A stretch of 64,000 nucleotides of DNA from Rhipidocladum racemiflorum (taxonomy: Eukaryota; Streptophyta; Magnoliopsida; Poales; Poaceae), in assembly GCA_036346355.1 (NCBI GenBank), contig CM070588.1, positions 20,507,914 through 20,571,913 of the forward strand. Reading direction: 5' to 3'. This document shows positions 1 to 10,733 of the stretch, piece by piece. The notes beneath the pieces were generated by a model that saw only the letters and a program-made list of their open reading frames with translations, had not been told where the DNA came from and made no database searches. Within the stretch, counting starts at the first letter, position 1. Each line of letters starts with the position of its first letter. A program made the translations under genes and the position numbers.

Positions 1-1289
1 TTGATTCGGAGTCCCAAAACTCATGTTATGCCTTTTGGAAGGCTGCAATCCCGACGGGACATAACCTCTGTTTTTTTGGGTGTTGCGAGTAGTTGGCAAT
101 GTCGGGGTATGAGGGTTTGCGTACTGTTTTGTGGACATGATTGTGAGTGTGTGGTACCTATGTGCAGGTGGTGTGACCCCAGGAGTGCGTTCTACTTCTC
201 ACCAATCCGCCGCCCGTGGTTGAGGCAAGTGTATTGGAATGGGTAGCGGGTTGTAGATTCTTTGATTGATTGAGATTGAAATTTGAATATATGATATGTT
301 CACAGGCCATGCTTTAATGTTTGCCATTGATATGATGAATATATTTATTACGTGATGGTGCCATGAGTTAATGTACAAGTTATCTATGATGATGCCATGT
401 GTTAATGTACAAGATATCTATGATGATGCCTTGTGTTAATGTACAAGTTATTCATGATGTTGGCATATTTGCATACATGGCCCGGGCGGTGAGAAAGTCA
501 TAACTAGTCCGGGGAAGGTCGGTGAGAAAATTATGACTATTCCGGAGAGCTAATGAGTAAGTCCTACATCGTGATTCCATTCACCGCGGTGAACGAAAGC
601 GAGGAGTAGGCACCCTCCATCTTCGGGATGGAAGGGGGGAGTGGGTGCACACCGACGGGTGTGTACTCAACCATACATGTATGAATTTCCAAGGAGATAT
701 GAGCATCGCATTGCATACATAATGATGATGATAATGATTTGTGAACATGAATGAGATGATATACATGATGTGAGTTGTTGTAGCCATGTAATTGTTTTTG
801 TTTGTACCATTGAAATATACTTGCTGAGTGATGAACTCACGCTTGTGTTTATGTTGTTTTTTTTAGGTACCATGACACCGGCATGTGGGAAAGGGCATTA
901 GCTACACATCTTCACGTAGTTCCAGTCAAATTTACCAACCTTGAGTCATGATCATAATAATAGTGCCCTGAACTAGGTGTATGGAATAATTTTAATGTGT
1001 TGTTGATCCTTTTTGCTTAGTTATAGATGTTTGTGTGGTTGGTTTTGGTTTAATTGCTTATGATGATGTTTTATCCATTATATATTGCTGCTTTAGATGT
1101 CTTATGTTATGAAATATTTTGCTATGATATTGCTATTGTTCAAATCATGATAAAACAAAGGAGATGCTGCCGAAATTTCGGTTTTTAGCATATGCGCCTT
1201 TGCTATAATTTATCGTTAGTTGTGGTATTTAGATGTTGTTTAGTCTATGTTTGGTAGCATTCTGGCATACTAGATGCCGGGGTGTTACA
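1..1289 (+). mobile_element. 3' part of a gypsy-type LTR (family D, copy D1)
   Basis: The stretch ends in GGGGTGTTACA at 1289, and its last 1.2 kb is the reverse complement of the LTR at 10827-14176, so it is the downstream part of the same LTR running in from outside the window. The orientation is inferred from D2, whose other end begins TGTGACAC with a GC-rich leader-like block. Immediately to its right (from about 1315) the sequence matches the orf0 region of the chromovirus at 47100, so D1 interrupts element A1. The flanking bases AGAGT may be a target duplication, but the partner lies outside the window. No coding capacity is visible. Confidence 0.7.
367..468. repeat. 34-bp tandem repeat, three copies, inside LTR D1
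   Basis: GTTAATGTACAAG followed by TTATCTATGATGATGCC recurs with starts near 367, 401 and 435. The spacing is exactly 34 bp and the third copy is more diverged. Confidence 0.75.
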
Positions 1290-1341
1290 AGAGTGGGAGA
1301 GAGTGAGGAAGTGTGAAGGAGTCTCACTACAACACCTATGC

Positions 1342-2061
1342 TCACTCATCGAGAAAACCTTCACGGCCTGGGTACGGGTGCTGCGGCATAGGCGCGAAAC
1401 GATCGCCATGCCCTGCAACTGTGTCAACTGTGGTAGTCGAAGAAGCGGTGTCCTCCTCAAGCTCTGGCTCTTCCGGATCTGGCTCGTGTAGCTCGAGTAC
1501 TAGCTCCGGCTCTGGTGCGTACAGCGCCGTCTCTAACTCTCCAATCCTGTGCAGAAGATGTGACACATACTCCTGAGTCTCCCGCCATCTGTTCTTCTCT
1601 GCAGTGATCTCCTTGCAGGCCTTCTGTAGCTCCTTGCTCGTATCATCAAGTATATCCTCCTGGGCGACAACAAGTCGTGCCAATTGTGTGATCACGGCGT
1701 TCTCATCCTGAATCATCTTCGGGTCGAGAAGGTTATTGCTGCGCGGATGATAACGGAACACCGTGCCCTCTAACTCTCTGGCGTAGATGCGGGCAATGTG
1801 CCGCATTGCTCGTCGCGACACCTCCTGGATACCCATCTGCAATGTAGACCTCCTGGCAGTGCAATGTATCGGGCGATTGCCCGGGCCCTTCTTCCTGGCA
1901 GGTACCACAATCTTCACGTCACAAGCCTTGATCAATCCTGCTTGTCTGATTACGTCCACTTGGTAATTCGGCTTCTCAAAACCTTTGAGAGTCAGCAGCA
2001 TACACCAAAGTTCTACGGCGTGACCAACCTCAAGATCGACGTAGTTGATCTCTCCTTCCAT
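1342..2061 (-). CDS. orf0-like protein upstream of gag, chromovirus A1
   Basis: A 239-codon frame lies between the primer site of element A1 and the breakpoint where LTR D1 cuts the element. It is homologous by eye to 47290-47856 in element A2. Shared stretches include the N-terminal NYVDL.VGHA.ELW, the RKKGPGNRPIHCTARRS block near residues 75-92, and YHPRSNNLLDPK near residue 123. The middle is helix-rich (EEDILDDTSKELQKACKEIT) and the C-terminus is strongly acidic with E/P-rich runs. No known domain is recognisable. From memory, rice RIRE3/RIRE8-type gypsy elements carry an extra frame called orf0 in this position; its function is unknown. The start chosen is the first Met (MEGEINYVDL), equivalent to MEEEFNYVDL in the other copy. 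The frame is open throughout. gag and pol of A1 are not in the window. Confidence 0.7.
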   Translation of the reverse strand: MEGEINYVDLEVGHAVELWCMLLTLKGFEKPNYQVDVIRQAGLIKACDVKIVVPARKKGPGNRPIHCTARRSTLQMGIQEVSRRAMRHIARIYARELEGTVFRYHPRSNNLLDPKMIQDENAVITQLARLVVAQEDILDDTSKELQKACKEITAEKNRWRETQEYVSHLLHRIGELETALYAPEPELVLELHEPDPEEPELEEDTASSTTTVDTVAGHGDRFAPMPQHPYPGREGFLDE

Positions 2062-2261
2062 CTGTCAAAGGATACTTACGTAAGATCGCAGCACATTAAA
2101 ACCAATGTGAAAGACAAAAAGAACTCAGCAAGGGGTATGAACAAGAATGAAAGGGGTAAGTCGAGAATTCATTCATTATCTTGACGACTTTTAGCTTTAG
2201 AAAATAGGTTTTATCCTCACTACGACCATTCTAACTATGGGTTGAGCCTACAGTCAGTATG

Positions 2262-2273
2262 GCTCTGATACCA
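2262..2273 (-). other. Primer binding site of element A1 (tRNA-Met type)
   Basis: On the minus strand the 12 bases read TGGTATCAGAGC, the standard complement of the initiator tRNA-Met 3' end. They lie 4 bp inside the LTR end at 2278, which fixes A1 as minus-strand and its LTR as TGTAACACC...CCCGACA. Confidence 0.9.
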
Positions 2274-3753
2274 CCTCTGTCGGGACCCGAATTTGCAAAT
2301 CCGGACCCTCTGTGTATTCAGCACTAGTCCAGGAACGCGCTAGTGCACATAGTCTTAACATCGGTAAATATCACAATCATACCACTCGATACTAATAAAG
2401 TACTTTAATTAAATAGTCAAACTAGTTGCTCGACCTTATGGTCGATTTACAAATATACGCCACGCAGGGCGAAACTTATTAAGAGAGAAATAATAGCAGC
2501 GGAAAATGAAATAACTTCGTGGCGCCATCCAGTATACCACAGGCAACTGACTGGGCTCGCTCCCTAAGCAGACGGTTCCTCTTGGAGCTCCTCCTCCAAA
2601 GCTGGTGTAGACTCCTCTTCAACTAGTGTTGTATTGTGGCAAGGGTGAGTACTTGGTACTCAGGAAGTCATGCACAGAATGCAAACTAATATACTACATG
2701 CATGGCTTAGTACAAAGGAATAGCTCAGGGTATATTTGCAGTAGAACAGCATTTGACAAGTAGCATAAGTAGATTCGAAAGCAATAGAAACAAGTATAAG
2801 ATCAATAACTTTTCCAGGAGTTTAATCAACATCTTTCCCATTCCTAATCCACATTTCCATCAACATCATTGTTTAACCAAACCCCACCTTTCAAGTCCAA
2901 GTTATTTTCAAGAAAGTCTAACCCTTGACTGTAATTCCCGAGCGATGTCCAATACCGCGGACACGGCTATTCGAATAGATTTTACACTCTACAGAGGTTA
3001 TGCACTTTACCCACAAGATACAGTCAAACACCACAAAGGCGAGTTCCCGTAACAAAGTCTTTCGGAAACTTCTAACAATACAAGTGGTCCTCCCCGGTGT
3101 TGCACACTAACCCTTCCCTTAGCTAAGGCGAAGTTTAGGCCAACCAACCGTTAGATGGGTACCTGGCCGCAGCCCCGGTACGCTCCCCCGTACAACTACA
3201 CAAAGGGTGTAGTTGACATCCTGAGGTCCCACAGGTACGTTATTAGCAACTTAATCAACTAGGTCCGTCCCATTACAGACATGTGGTTGCACGTTTGACC
3301 CAGTTCAAAGGCTTGCAAGGTTAAGTCCTTAGGGTGACCAGGGCAAGACTACCCGAAGAACCAAACCAACGTTCCCGGTGCCACAACTGGCCCACCCGAT
3401 CACTCTTGCCACATGCCCCGGTCAAAAACTATTTATCAAACCCCAGTTGATTACCATGCACCACGTGCCATCAACATCACAACACATGCTACCTTTCCAA
3501 AACAGGTTCAATATATCATTAAGTCAATATTAACATTTGATTGTCCAAAATCATGTCATGAGCACGTAGCAGGTCTAAGCAATATACTACAACGGTCTAA
3601 ATTCCCATGTTGGCAATTTAATAATATCCAACTAGTAAACCACAACTAGGGTGACAAGAGGTCATGGCACATATTTAATTAACCAAGGTGTCATACAGCA
3701 ATTAGGCATTGATCTAATTCCCCAGAATTAAATAATAGTACTTTCTAATTGAA

Positions 3754-3906
3754 CTAGCATGCAATACATTGAATCAAAATAGATTTCAAAATGGGATCAA
3801 CATGGTCAAAGCACAACTTGCCTTCAAAAAGTACTTGATCTTGGTCCTGAGCTGGCTCCTGGGTCAATACTTCTCTTTCGAATCCTTCGGGCACTTCAAC
3901 GTCTAC
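3754..3906 (-). CDS. Conserved short frame inside LTR A1 (putative mini-exon)
   Basis: A short frame of 51 codons opens at GTAGAC, directly at an AG acceptor-like site that follows an AT-rich tract. It reads VDVEVPEGFEREVLTQEPAQ, then an acidic Gln-rich stretch, then VLFEGKLCFDHVDP. The same frame is open in eight LTR copies in the window. No start codon is required if it is a second exon; a Met lies further upstream in frame (near 3996). The function is unknown. It could be a leader exon of the retroelement transcript, a captured host exon, or a conserved non-coding RNA element that happens to be open. Confidence 0.45.
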   Translation of the reverse strand, partial: VDVEVPEGFEREVLTQEPAQDQDQVLFEGKLCFDHVDPILKSILIQCIAC

Positions 3907-5131
3907 TCGTAACGCGTGCAAATAGCAACCAATGAATAAAATAGTAGACAAAAATTGTCCAAACATCCAAATAAAGTTCATAAACAGAGAGAACATAATT
4001 TTATGAATTTTTAGAAACTGGAATCATCAAATTCGGAGTTCAAATGCAAAAGTTATAGCATTTTGAAGTTTAAATAATCAATTAAATAATATTACAGAGA
4101 AGAACTTTAGTCCAAAAATTAAATAAAATTCATCATTAGGTAGATCTCAATTTTATACAAATTTAGAAATTTGAATCACTCAAATCGGAGTTAAAATGCA
4201 AAAGTTATAAGCGTTTGAAGTTTGAATCAAATTTGAATTCAATATTTCGAATTAATAAATCATTTTCTTTTTCGGAAATTCATTTATTGCGTCAGCAAGG
4301 ACACGTGGCAGTCTCTGATTGGGCGGCTGACGTCAGCCGGTCCATGGACGTGGTCCATGGTTTGGCTCGGGTCTACCGTGGACTCGGCTCACGGAGTCAC
4401 GTGTCTCTGACATGTGGGCCCCCACCTGTCAGTGACACGCACGCAACCACACCGTGCGGTTCAACGCACTAACGTGCGGGCCCCACCTGTCAGTGGCCAA
4501 GGCTCACGGGACTGACATGCGGGCCTGGCATGTCAGCGACGCACGCACGCGCACGTAGCCACGGTTAGGGTACATGTGGCACAATATCGGCCGTTGATTT
4601 TTTCAGATCTGGTTATCACGCGTTTGGGTTAACGCGGTCAATCTAGGTCGTTGGATCTAGATCCAACGGTTGGAATCTATCCTAGGTTAACGCAGTTACG
4701 GTTAACGCGGCGATCGTGGGCCGTTGGATCTTGATCCAACGGTCCAGATCTAATATAGGTCTCTACGGTTCAGGAAACACGTGGCTTACCGCAGCCGTTC
4801 GATGGAGATCCGACGGTCCACCGAGCTCGCGGACGACGATGGCACGCGGCGGCGCGGGTTCACCGGTGCCGAGGACGACGACCACGGCAGCGGCGCTTCG
4901 GGGCGTCTCCGGCCAAGTGAGTGCACCCTACAGGTGCGCCTTGACGCAAGGTTTCCAGATCCGGGCTTGAACGCGGTGGAGGACGACGAACGGCGCCGAA
5001 AACGAAGGGAAACCGCGACGGCACACCATGAACTTCGGCGAGAAATCGTGAAGCGACGGCGCCGGCTTGAGCGTGGAGGTCTAGGGCCAAACACGCGCAC
5101 TGGAAGGAGCAAAAAGGCGGCGGCGTCGGAT

Positions 5132-5139
5132 CCTTAAAT
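5132..5139 (-). promoter_or_regulatory. TATA-like box of LTR A1
   Basis: ATTTAAGG on the minus strand corresponds in position to TATTTAATG in the sister LTRs (52370, 63172, near 20258). It sits just upstream of the GC-rich leader-like block. Confidence 0.4.
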
Positions 5140-5708
5140 GGCGCCTCGACGTGCGGGAATCCCGCAAACCCTAACGGACACGGCGGCGCTCTCCGACTCG
5201 GACACGGGAAGACGATGCAATCACGACCGTCCACGGGTCCCGCTCAACGGCCCAGATTCCCCGGCACAAACGGATCCGGTCGAAGCGATGCGACTCAATT
5301 CCTGACCGTTGGATCTTGATCCAACGGTCTCGCGTGATTGGGGTTTGGCCCGACCGATTCCGGCTCGGTCGGACTCGGAATCGAATCAGACTCGGGTCCG
5401 GTCGCATGAATAGTGCAAACCCGGTTTTGATTTTCCAGCGATTAAATATTCAAAATAATTCCCAGTAATTCATTTAATTTAAGAAAAATAGCAAAATACT
5501 CAGAAAAATTCTAGAAAATATTTTAGGGCATTTGGGACTTAAATAAAATATTTTCAATACAATTTTATTTGCAAAGTTAAATTCTTTAATTATTTCCAAA
5601 TGGAATAAATTCAAATAAATTCCAAATAAATTCCAGAAAATTCCAAAAATTCACCAAAGTGCCAAATCACACATGAATTTAAGAAAAGCAAAATTTTGGG
5701 GTGTTACA

Positions 5709-5943
5709 CAATAGCACTCAACACACAAACAAGCACACTATTAGCTTAATTAAGCTTAGTTAATCCTAATTAATCTTAATTACAAATTCCAGGATGTTAC
5801 AACAACTTTCCTACATATGGCCAAGCCGGAGAAGCTCCGAGCTAGCCCCAAACACGACGAATCGAGGCTCATTCCTAAAAACCCCATCCAAACTTAATAC
5901 AACACTTAGAATGGCATCATCTACCCCCGATCTCTCACCCTAC
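5709..5943 (-). other. Remnant of an older LTR end plus unassigned sequence
   Basis: The left part ends with GGATGTTACA at about 5801, which read in reverse is a typical TGTAACATCC gypsy LTR start; element A1 is inserted in it. 5802-5943 has no recognisable coding or repeat signal and ends at the copia LTR C1. Confidence 0.4.
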
Positions 5944-6907
5944 TATTAGTGTTATGCCCTTGAGGCAATCATATGGATGATTGTAACATGATTATGTTTA
6001 TGAATAATAATATGATTATTGGTCCAATGAATGTATATCATTGTTTTGATCAACAAGTGTGTGACTTGTTTATGAAGCTCTTTACTTATTGATATAATTG
6101 GATAAATATCTCTGATCGGATATCATCGTATAGGACAACGATGAATAGATCAGCACATGTATTGTTCGATGATCATGTTTCATATATCATGGGATATGGA
6201 GATATCATCAATACATTGTGGACGCATGTTGAAGAACATGTGTTAGATAGACCCACAATGGGACACTGCGAGAATGTTACATTCTTATGTGTCATCAGTG
6301 TATCTCATACATAGTAGATGTATGATCCTTAGACCTGAGATTGTAATATTCCCTACATGTGTAATAGTTTACCTTGGGGTTACCAAACACTATTTCCTAA
6401 TCGGATAGTTATAAAGGTAGCTTTCATGTTTACTATGAAACGTGCAGAGGGAAGTGAGCAGTCAAGATGGAATTTGCCACTCTAGTGTAACGGAGATATA
6501 TGTCTAGGCCACTCGTGTGATATGATTAAGGAAGTGCATGGCCATGCCGTGATTGAGAAGTCAATCACAACTTATTAATATATCACGGATGTGAGAGATG
6601 GATTGAACTATCAAAGGATGACATGCTTCTCGCCTTGAGTTCGATCTTCATATAGTTTGGCAAAGGGATTATTACATCAGAACTTTAATCATATGCGTTT
6701 GGGAGTTGGCATGCTCTACAAGGAGCCACTACCGACTATTGGATTAGAAAAAGGGTTTTCCGAATCCATATCCAAATGCGCATGAACGTACAGGGTCACA
6801 CACTTAACGGGCCGGGACGCATTAATTCGGATTGGATCCACAATTAATGGACCTCGTGGGCTTAGCGCGTAGATGGGCCCTAACTGCCTAGGGTTTCACC
6901 TCGTGGC

Positions 6908-6916
6908 TATATAAGG
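6908..6916 (+). promoter_or_regulatory. TATA box of copia LTR C1
   Basis: TATATAAGG is followed about 30 bp downstream by AGACGCAGAATACAC, a likely start region. The same motif is conserved in both LTRs of C2. Confidence 0.7.
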
Positions 6917-7094
6917 AGGGGAGGAGGCTAGACGCAGAATACACTTTCGTGCGGTTTAGAGGCGTTTCACCAGAAACCCTACCCACCTCCTCTCGTTGCC
7001 CCTGCCGAGTGACCCGGTGCTTGCACACCGACGGACGACATTCCATCCCCGGACGTGTGGACTGCTGTGGTAACGCTGCTTCTGCTGCAGCGTG

Positions 7095-7222
7095 GCGAGG
7101 ACGATCCGCGGCAAGGACGATCCACGGTGAGGACGATCCGTGGCAAGGACGATCCGCGGCGAGGACGATTTGCGGTGAGGACGATCTGAGGCGAGGACGA
7201 TCCACGCCGAGAATAATCCACT
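7095..7222 (+). repeat. 16-bp minisatellite in LTR C1, about eight units
   Basis: Units of the form GCGAGGACGATCCGCG repeat head to tail with 1-3 changes each. Related arrays of about seven units (near 27002-27117) and five units (near 30460-30532) occur in the two LTRs of C2. Confidence 0.85.
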
Positions 7223-7359
7223 ACAACGACGTGCGAAGGATTCCACAACTGCGCATCTAGTGATAATAGATCTATGATCCCATTCTTGCGAGTAGCTTTT
7301 CTGGTTTGCGGTAGAAATTTTAATTTGTGCTAGTGTAGCATACCGCGTTCCCCAACAGA

Positions 7360-7372
7360 GGTATCAGAGCCA
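7360..7372 (+). other. Primer binding site of C1 (tRNA-Met type, one base altered)
   Basis: AGGTATCAGAGCC lies 2 bp after the LTR end. The usual form is TGGTATCAGAGCC, so its first base is changed. Confidence 0.8.
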
Positions 7373-8848
7373 TCTCGCATAGATTTGTGATCTGGATGTT
7401 GCACATATGGTATGTGAGGATAGTAGATTGGATCTATTACATGTTCAACCTATTCATGTGATGAATTGGTGGAGGCAGCCGTCGATGAGATCGGTCGGTT
7501 TAGGGTTTGAGGAAAGTGCAAACCAAATCAATCTTGATTTGGGTGAGTCCGTTCATGGTACGACGTTGTCCTTACTGGTCGGGTTACCGCCATCAGGGTT
7601 TACGAATCGCAACCATATGGGACCAAGACAATCAGATTGAATTGGATTGGGTCAATCTGATTGATCCGTGGAGATTTTGAGGGCGTTTTCTTTTACCGGT
7701 CGGGTTCTGTGGGATCGCCGCCAGGTGCGCTGCCCCTTGAACCCCGCCTTGCGCCGCCTCGACCACTGCCAGGGCGCTGCACCTTGAACCCCACAGGCGC
7801 CGCCCCTTGGAACCTACTGTCGTAGAATCTATTTTGTTTAACTCGTTTTGCAGGATGTTTTGTGAAATAGTATGGCCTATGTGTATGTGAGGCATGTAAT
7901 ATTTACATGGCTCAACGCCGTGTCAAGCCATAAGGCTATTTCAATCTAAAATGTATAACGACCTGCGTGTCAAATTGTGATGTTTCAAACCCTCATGTAA
8001 TATTCATTATCAAAGTTGTAAGGAGTTGCATCTACAATGATCAAGATGGTGGCATCAAGCATGATGGCAAGGTGAACAATCAAGCATGATGATGTAGATC
8101 CTAATACTAAGGGCCATACTATTTCACATCTTAATTTGATTATGTGTGGATGTGTGTTTAATCCTTGCTATTTTCTTTATGCTCATTACATGTGATGCCA
8201 TGTTCATAGTAGATATTGTTCATCCCTATAGTTAAAATTTTAAATCACACTTGTCCATCCAATTGTTGCACCTATCAAGAATTTAGATCATTATTGATAT
8301 GACTGCCAAAGTAGTATATCAATGACTATCTTAATAGATGATAGGGATGTGTTGGACACATCGCGCATAACAATGGTTGATTTAACTAAGCTATCAAAAT
8401 GGTTTTGGGCATAAGGACAAAAGTGGTTGGAATATGATTTCAGTAATGAAGGAACGGATACAAGACGATTGGTGTCTCGGAAAACACACATGAGGATAGG
8501 TTTTTTAATTGGCACCCAAAAACGGGAAGTGCTCCCTCCCTCATGTAAGCCCTAGGGGCGAGTTGACCTGGCCATGACTCAAGTTGACGGAGGCATTCAT
8601 TACTTGTTTTCATGCTCAACCAACAAGAGTTACATAAGATGTAATTAGCAAAGATGTTGCTTACCTATGTCATGAGATTTCTAGTAGTGATGCCAAAGCT
8701 CACTAGTGTTTGATGAATATGGATCTTGAATACTCACCATGTGTCCACAAAGGGAGCACATGATAGGAGTTTCTTTTGTTACAATGTTTAATAAAAGTAT
8801 TACAGAAACATAGTGCTTAGAAACTTTGCATGTTTTTGTTGTAGTTCA
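7373..8848 (+). other. Long untranslated leader of copia C1
   Basis: No long frame is present. The stretch includes a GC-rich segment at 7690-7810 with repeated CCTTGAACCCC/GCGCCGCC blocks and a possible splice donor CAG|GTGCGC near 7721. It ends with a pyrimidine-rich tract and GTTGTAG at about 8836-8843, a few bases before the gag ATG, as expected for a spliced leader. The same leader is in C2 (28926-30312). Confidence 0.55.
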
Positions 8849-9383
8849 ATGGCACCTCCTGCTGCTCCTACTGTTGCACCTGGTTTTGCTTTGCGATCGG
8901 TTTTGGAAAGAGAAAAACTAAATGGAACAAATTTTGTGGATTGGTATTGCAACTTGAGAATTGTTCTCAAACATGAAAAGAAAGAATATGTTCTAGAGAG
9001 TCCGATTCCTGATGAACCAGCCTAAAATGCTCCTCCGAATTTGAAGGCTGACTATGAAAAACATGTTAATGCCTCTGTAGAGGTTAGCTGTCTCATGCTT
9101 GTCACCATGGACTCTGAGCTGCAAAAGCAATATGAGGACCAGGATGCTTACAATATGATTGTGGGCTTGAAGGGCATGTTTGGGAATCAAGCAAGGGCTG
9201 AGAGGTATGGTATCTCAAAACTTATGTTTGCTTCTAAGCTGGCTGAAGGCAGTTCGGTCAGCCCACATGTAACTAGATGATTGGCTACATTGGGAGATTG
9301 GAAAGCTTGAGTTTCCCCTTAGCATTGGTCTGGCTACAGACGTAATTCTCCAGCCTCTGCCTCAGAGGTTTGAGCCATTCATT
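8849..9383 (+). pseudogene. copia gag, N-terminal part, broken (C1)
   Basis: It encodes the Ty1/copia capsid region, which packages the element RNA. The start MAPPAAPTVAPGFALRSVLE is followed by LNGTNFVDWY.NLRIVLKHEKKEYVLE, the usual copia gag opening. Breaks are a TAA stop at 9023-9025 after DEPA, a frame change near 9270 (PHVTR then stop), and a further 1-nt loss near 9300 compared with C2, whose gag is open throughout. I chose the start at 8849 because the equivalent Met opens C2 gag and because an acceptor-like TTGTAG precedes it; an in-frame Met at 8813 lies on the other side of that site. It is non-functional as it stands. Confidence 0.85.
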
Positions 9384-10673
9384 ATGAATTTTCATATGAA
9401 TAGCATGGAGAAGAGCCTGATCAAGCTACCTGGGATGCTCAAGGCTGCCGAGGAAAGCATTAAGAAGAAACCCAATCATGTGATGATGGTTCAGAAGACA
9501 ACTGCCTTCAAAAAGAAGAAAGCAAAGGCTTGGGGAAAGGGAAAGGGCAAGGGCAAGGCTCAAGATGAGATCACGAGCCTCAAAACTAAGCTTCAGAAGC
9601 TCAAAGTCGGCCCTCAACCCGAAACCCAGTGCTTCTATTGTAAGAAGTCAGGACATTGGAAATGGAACTGCGAGAAGTACCTGGCAGATAAAAGAAATGG
9701 GAGTGTGACTTACACTTCAGGTATTAATGTTATAGAAGTTAATCTTGCTACTTCTTATTCCAGCTCTTGGGTATATGATACCGGATCGGTTGCTCACATT
9801 TGCAATTCGATGCAGGGGCTGACAAAGAGTAGAGACTTGGCAAAGAGAGAAGTGGATATTCGCGTGGGGAATAAAGCAAGAGTTGCTGGTCTTGCCGTTG
9901 GCACCTACCCATTGCATTTTCCTTCAGGATTAGTTTTAGAACTTAATAATTGTTATTTTGTTCCATCTATGAGTAGAAACATTATTTCATCTTCCTGTTT
10001 GGAACATGAAGGTTTTGAATTCAGAATAAAGAACTTTGTTTGTTCAATATTTTTGAATGATATGTATTATGGTCGTTGTCCCATGGTGGATGGGTTATAC
10101 GTCCTTAAACTCAAAGAAAAACATGTCTATAACATTAATGTCAAAAGGCCTCTACCAAATGATTTGAACCCTACCTTTTTATGGCATTGTCGCTTGGGTC
10201 ACATAAATGAGAAGCGCATGAAGAAGCTCCGTGGTGATGAACTTCTCACCTCATTTGATTTTGAATCATTTGAAACATGTGAGTCTTGTTTACTTGGCAA
10301 GATGACAAAAACCCCTTTCACAGGTTTTAGTGAGAGGGCGAGTGAATTGTTGGCCCTAGTACATACAGATGTATGTGGACCAATGAGCTCAATTGCTACA
10401 GATGGGTTTCAATACTTTGTAACTTTTACTGATGACTTTAGTAGATATGGATATATCTATTTAATGAGGCATAAGTCTGAAACCTTTGAAAGGTTCAAAG
10501 AGTTTCAGAACGAAGTACAAAATCAACTTGGCAAATCAATAAAACACTTACGATCAGATCGTGGTGGCGAATACTTGAGCCAAGAGTTTGGTGATCATCT
10601 AAAGCAATGTGGAATCGTTCCACAACTTACTCAGCCAGGAACGCCTCAATGGAATGGCATATCCAAACAATGA
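9384..10673 (+). pseudogene. copia gag C-terminus, protease and integrase (C1), truncated
   Basis: The frame is 429 codons. In order it shows a Lys-rich gag tail (KKKKAKAWGKGKGKGKAQDE); a CCHC zinc knuckle CFYCKKSGHWKWNC (about residues 82-95); an aspartic-protease-like site WVYDTGSVAHIC (about 130), where copia families usually have D-S/T-G; a GAG-pre-integrase domain WHCRLGHINEKRMKKL; and the integrase core, with HTDVCGPM, FTDDFSRYGYIYLM and SDRGGEYLS carrying the first two acidic residues. The frame stops at NGISKQ, followed by in-phase integrase remnants (RTLLDMVRSMMSQTDMPLSHY) to about 10733, so the third catalytic Glu region is lost. This is the pol half of C1; RT and RNase H are missing, so the element cannot move alone. 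Confidence 0.88.
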
Positions 10674-10733
10674 AATCGAACTTTATTGGATATGGTTCGG
10701 TCAATGATGAGCCAAACAGATATGCCATTATCC

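Larger units (their letters stand above)
2278..5708 (-). mobile_element. 5' LTR of chromovirus A1 (3.4 kb)
   Basis: In minus orientation the LTR runs from TGTAACACCCC (5708) to GGGTCCCGACA (2278), 3431 bp. The same LTR appears, diverged, at 17313-24827, 25981-32862, 38996-42387, 48074-50691, 51749-55218 and 62559 onward. In transcription order it holds an AT-rich start, a dyad at 5306-5327, a TATA-like ATTTAAGG at 5132-5139, a GC-rich block, a donor-like GGTAAG near 4790, further dyads at 4649-4668 and 4721-4742, a block with G-box-like ACGTG cores, an AT-rich intron-like stretch, and the conserved short frame at 3754-3906. The right flank CAATA lies in an older LTR remnant. There are no tandem LTR copies, so the 3' half of A1 lies left of the window. 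Confidence 0.9.
5944..7357 (+). mobile_element. 5' LTR of copia element C1
   Basis: The 1414-bp LTR starts TATTAGTGTTATGCCC, where the C2 copy has TGTTAG, so the terminal TG has become TA. It ends CCCCAACA directly before the primer site. It carries a TATA box and a 16-bp minisatellite just before its end. Confidence 0.88.
5944..10733 (+). mobile_element. Ty1/copia retrotransposon C1, 3'-truncated
   Basis: The element has a 5' LTR (5944-7357), a primer site, a 1.5 kb untranslated leader, a degenerate gag, then protease and integrase. The similarity stops at 10733, in the middle of integrase, where a short CACTA-like end and then LTR D2 follow. The reverse transcriptase, RNase H and 3' LTR are absent. 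Its LTR and gag match element C2 (26858-31679, opposite strand). CCTAC (5939-5943) would be the left target duplication; no right partner exists because the 3' end is lost. Confidence 0.9.

Noticed and set aside
2262..2273. tRNA gene fragment
   Set aside because: TGGTATCAGAGC next to LTR ends is a primer binding site; no cloverleaf surrounds it.
4781..5234. Several overlapping 100-125 codon frames on both strands (Arg/Pro-rich)
   Set aside because: They lie in the GC-rich leader-like block of LTR A1, lack known motifs, and are broken in the sister LTRs. High GC explains their length.
6888..7260. Repetitive frames on both strands around the 16-bp minisatellite
   Set aside because: A repeat of 16 bp shifts frame each unit; the frames are by-products of the minisatellite.
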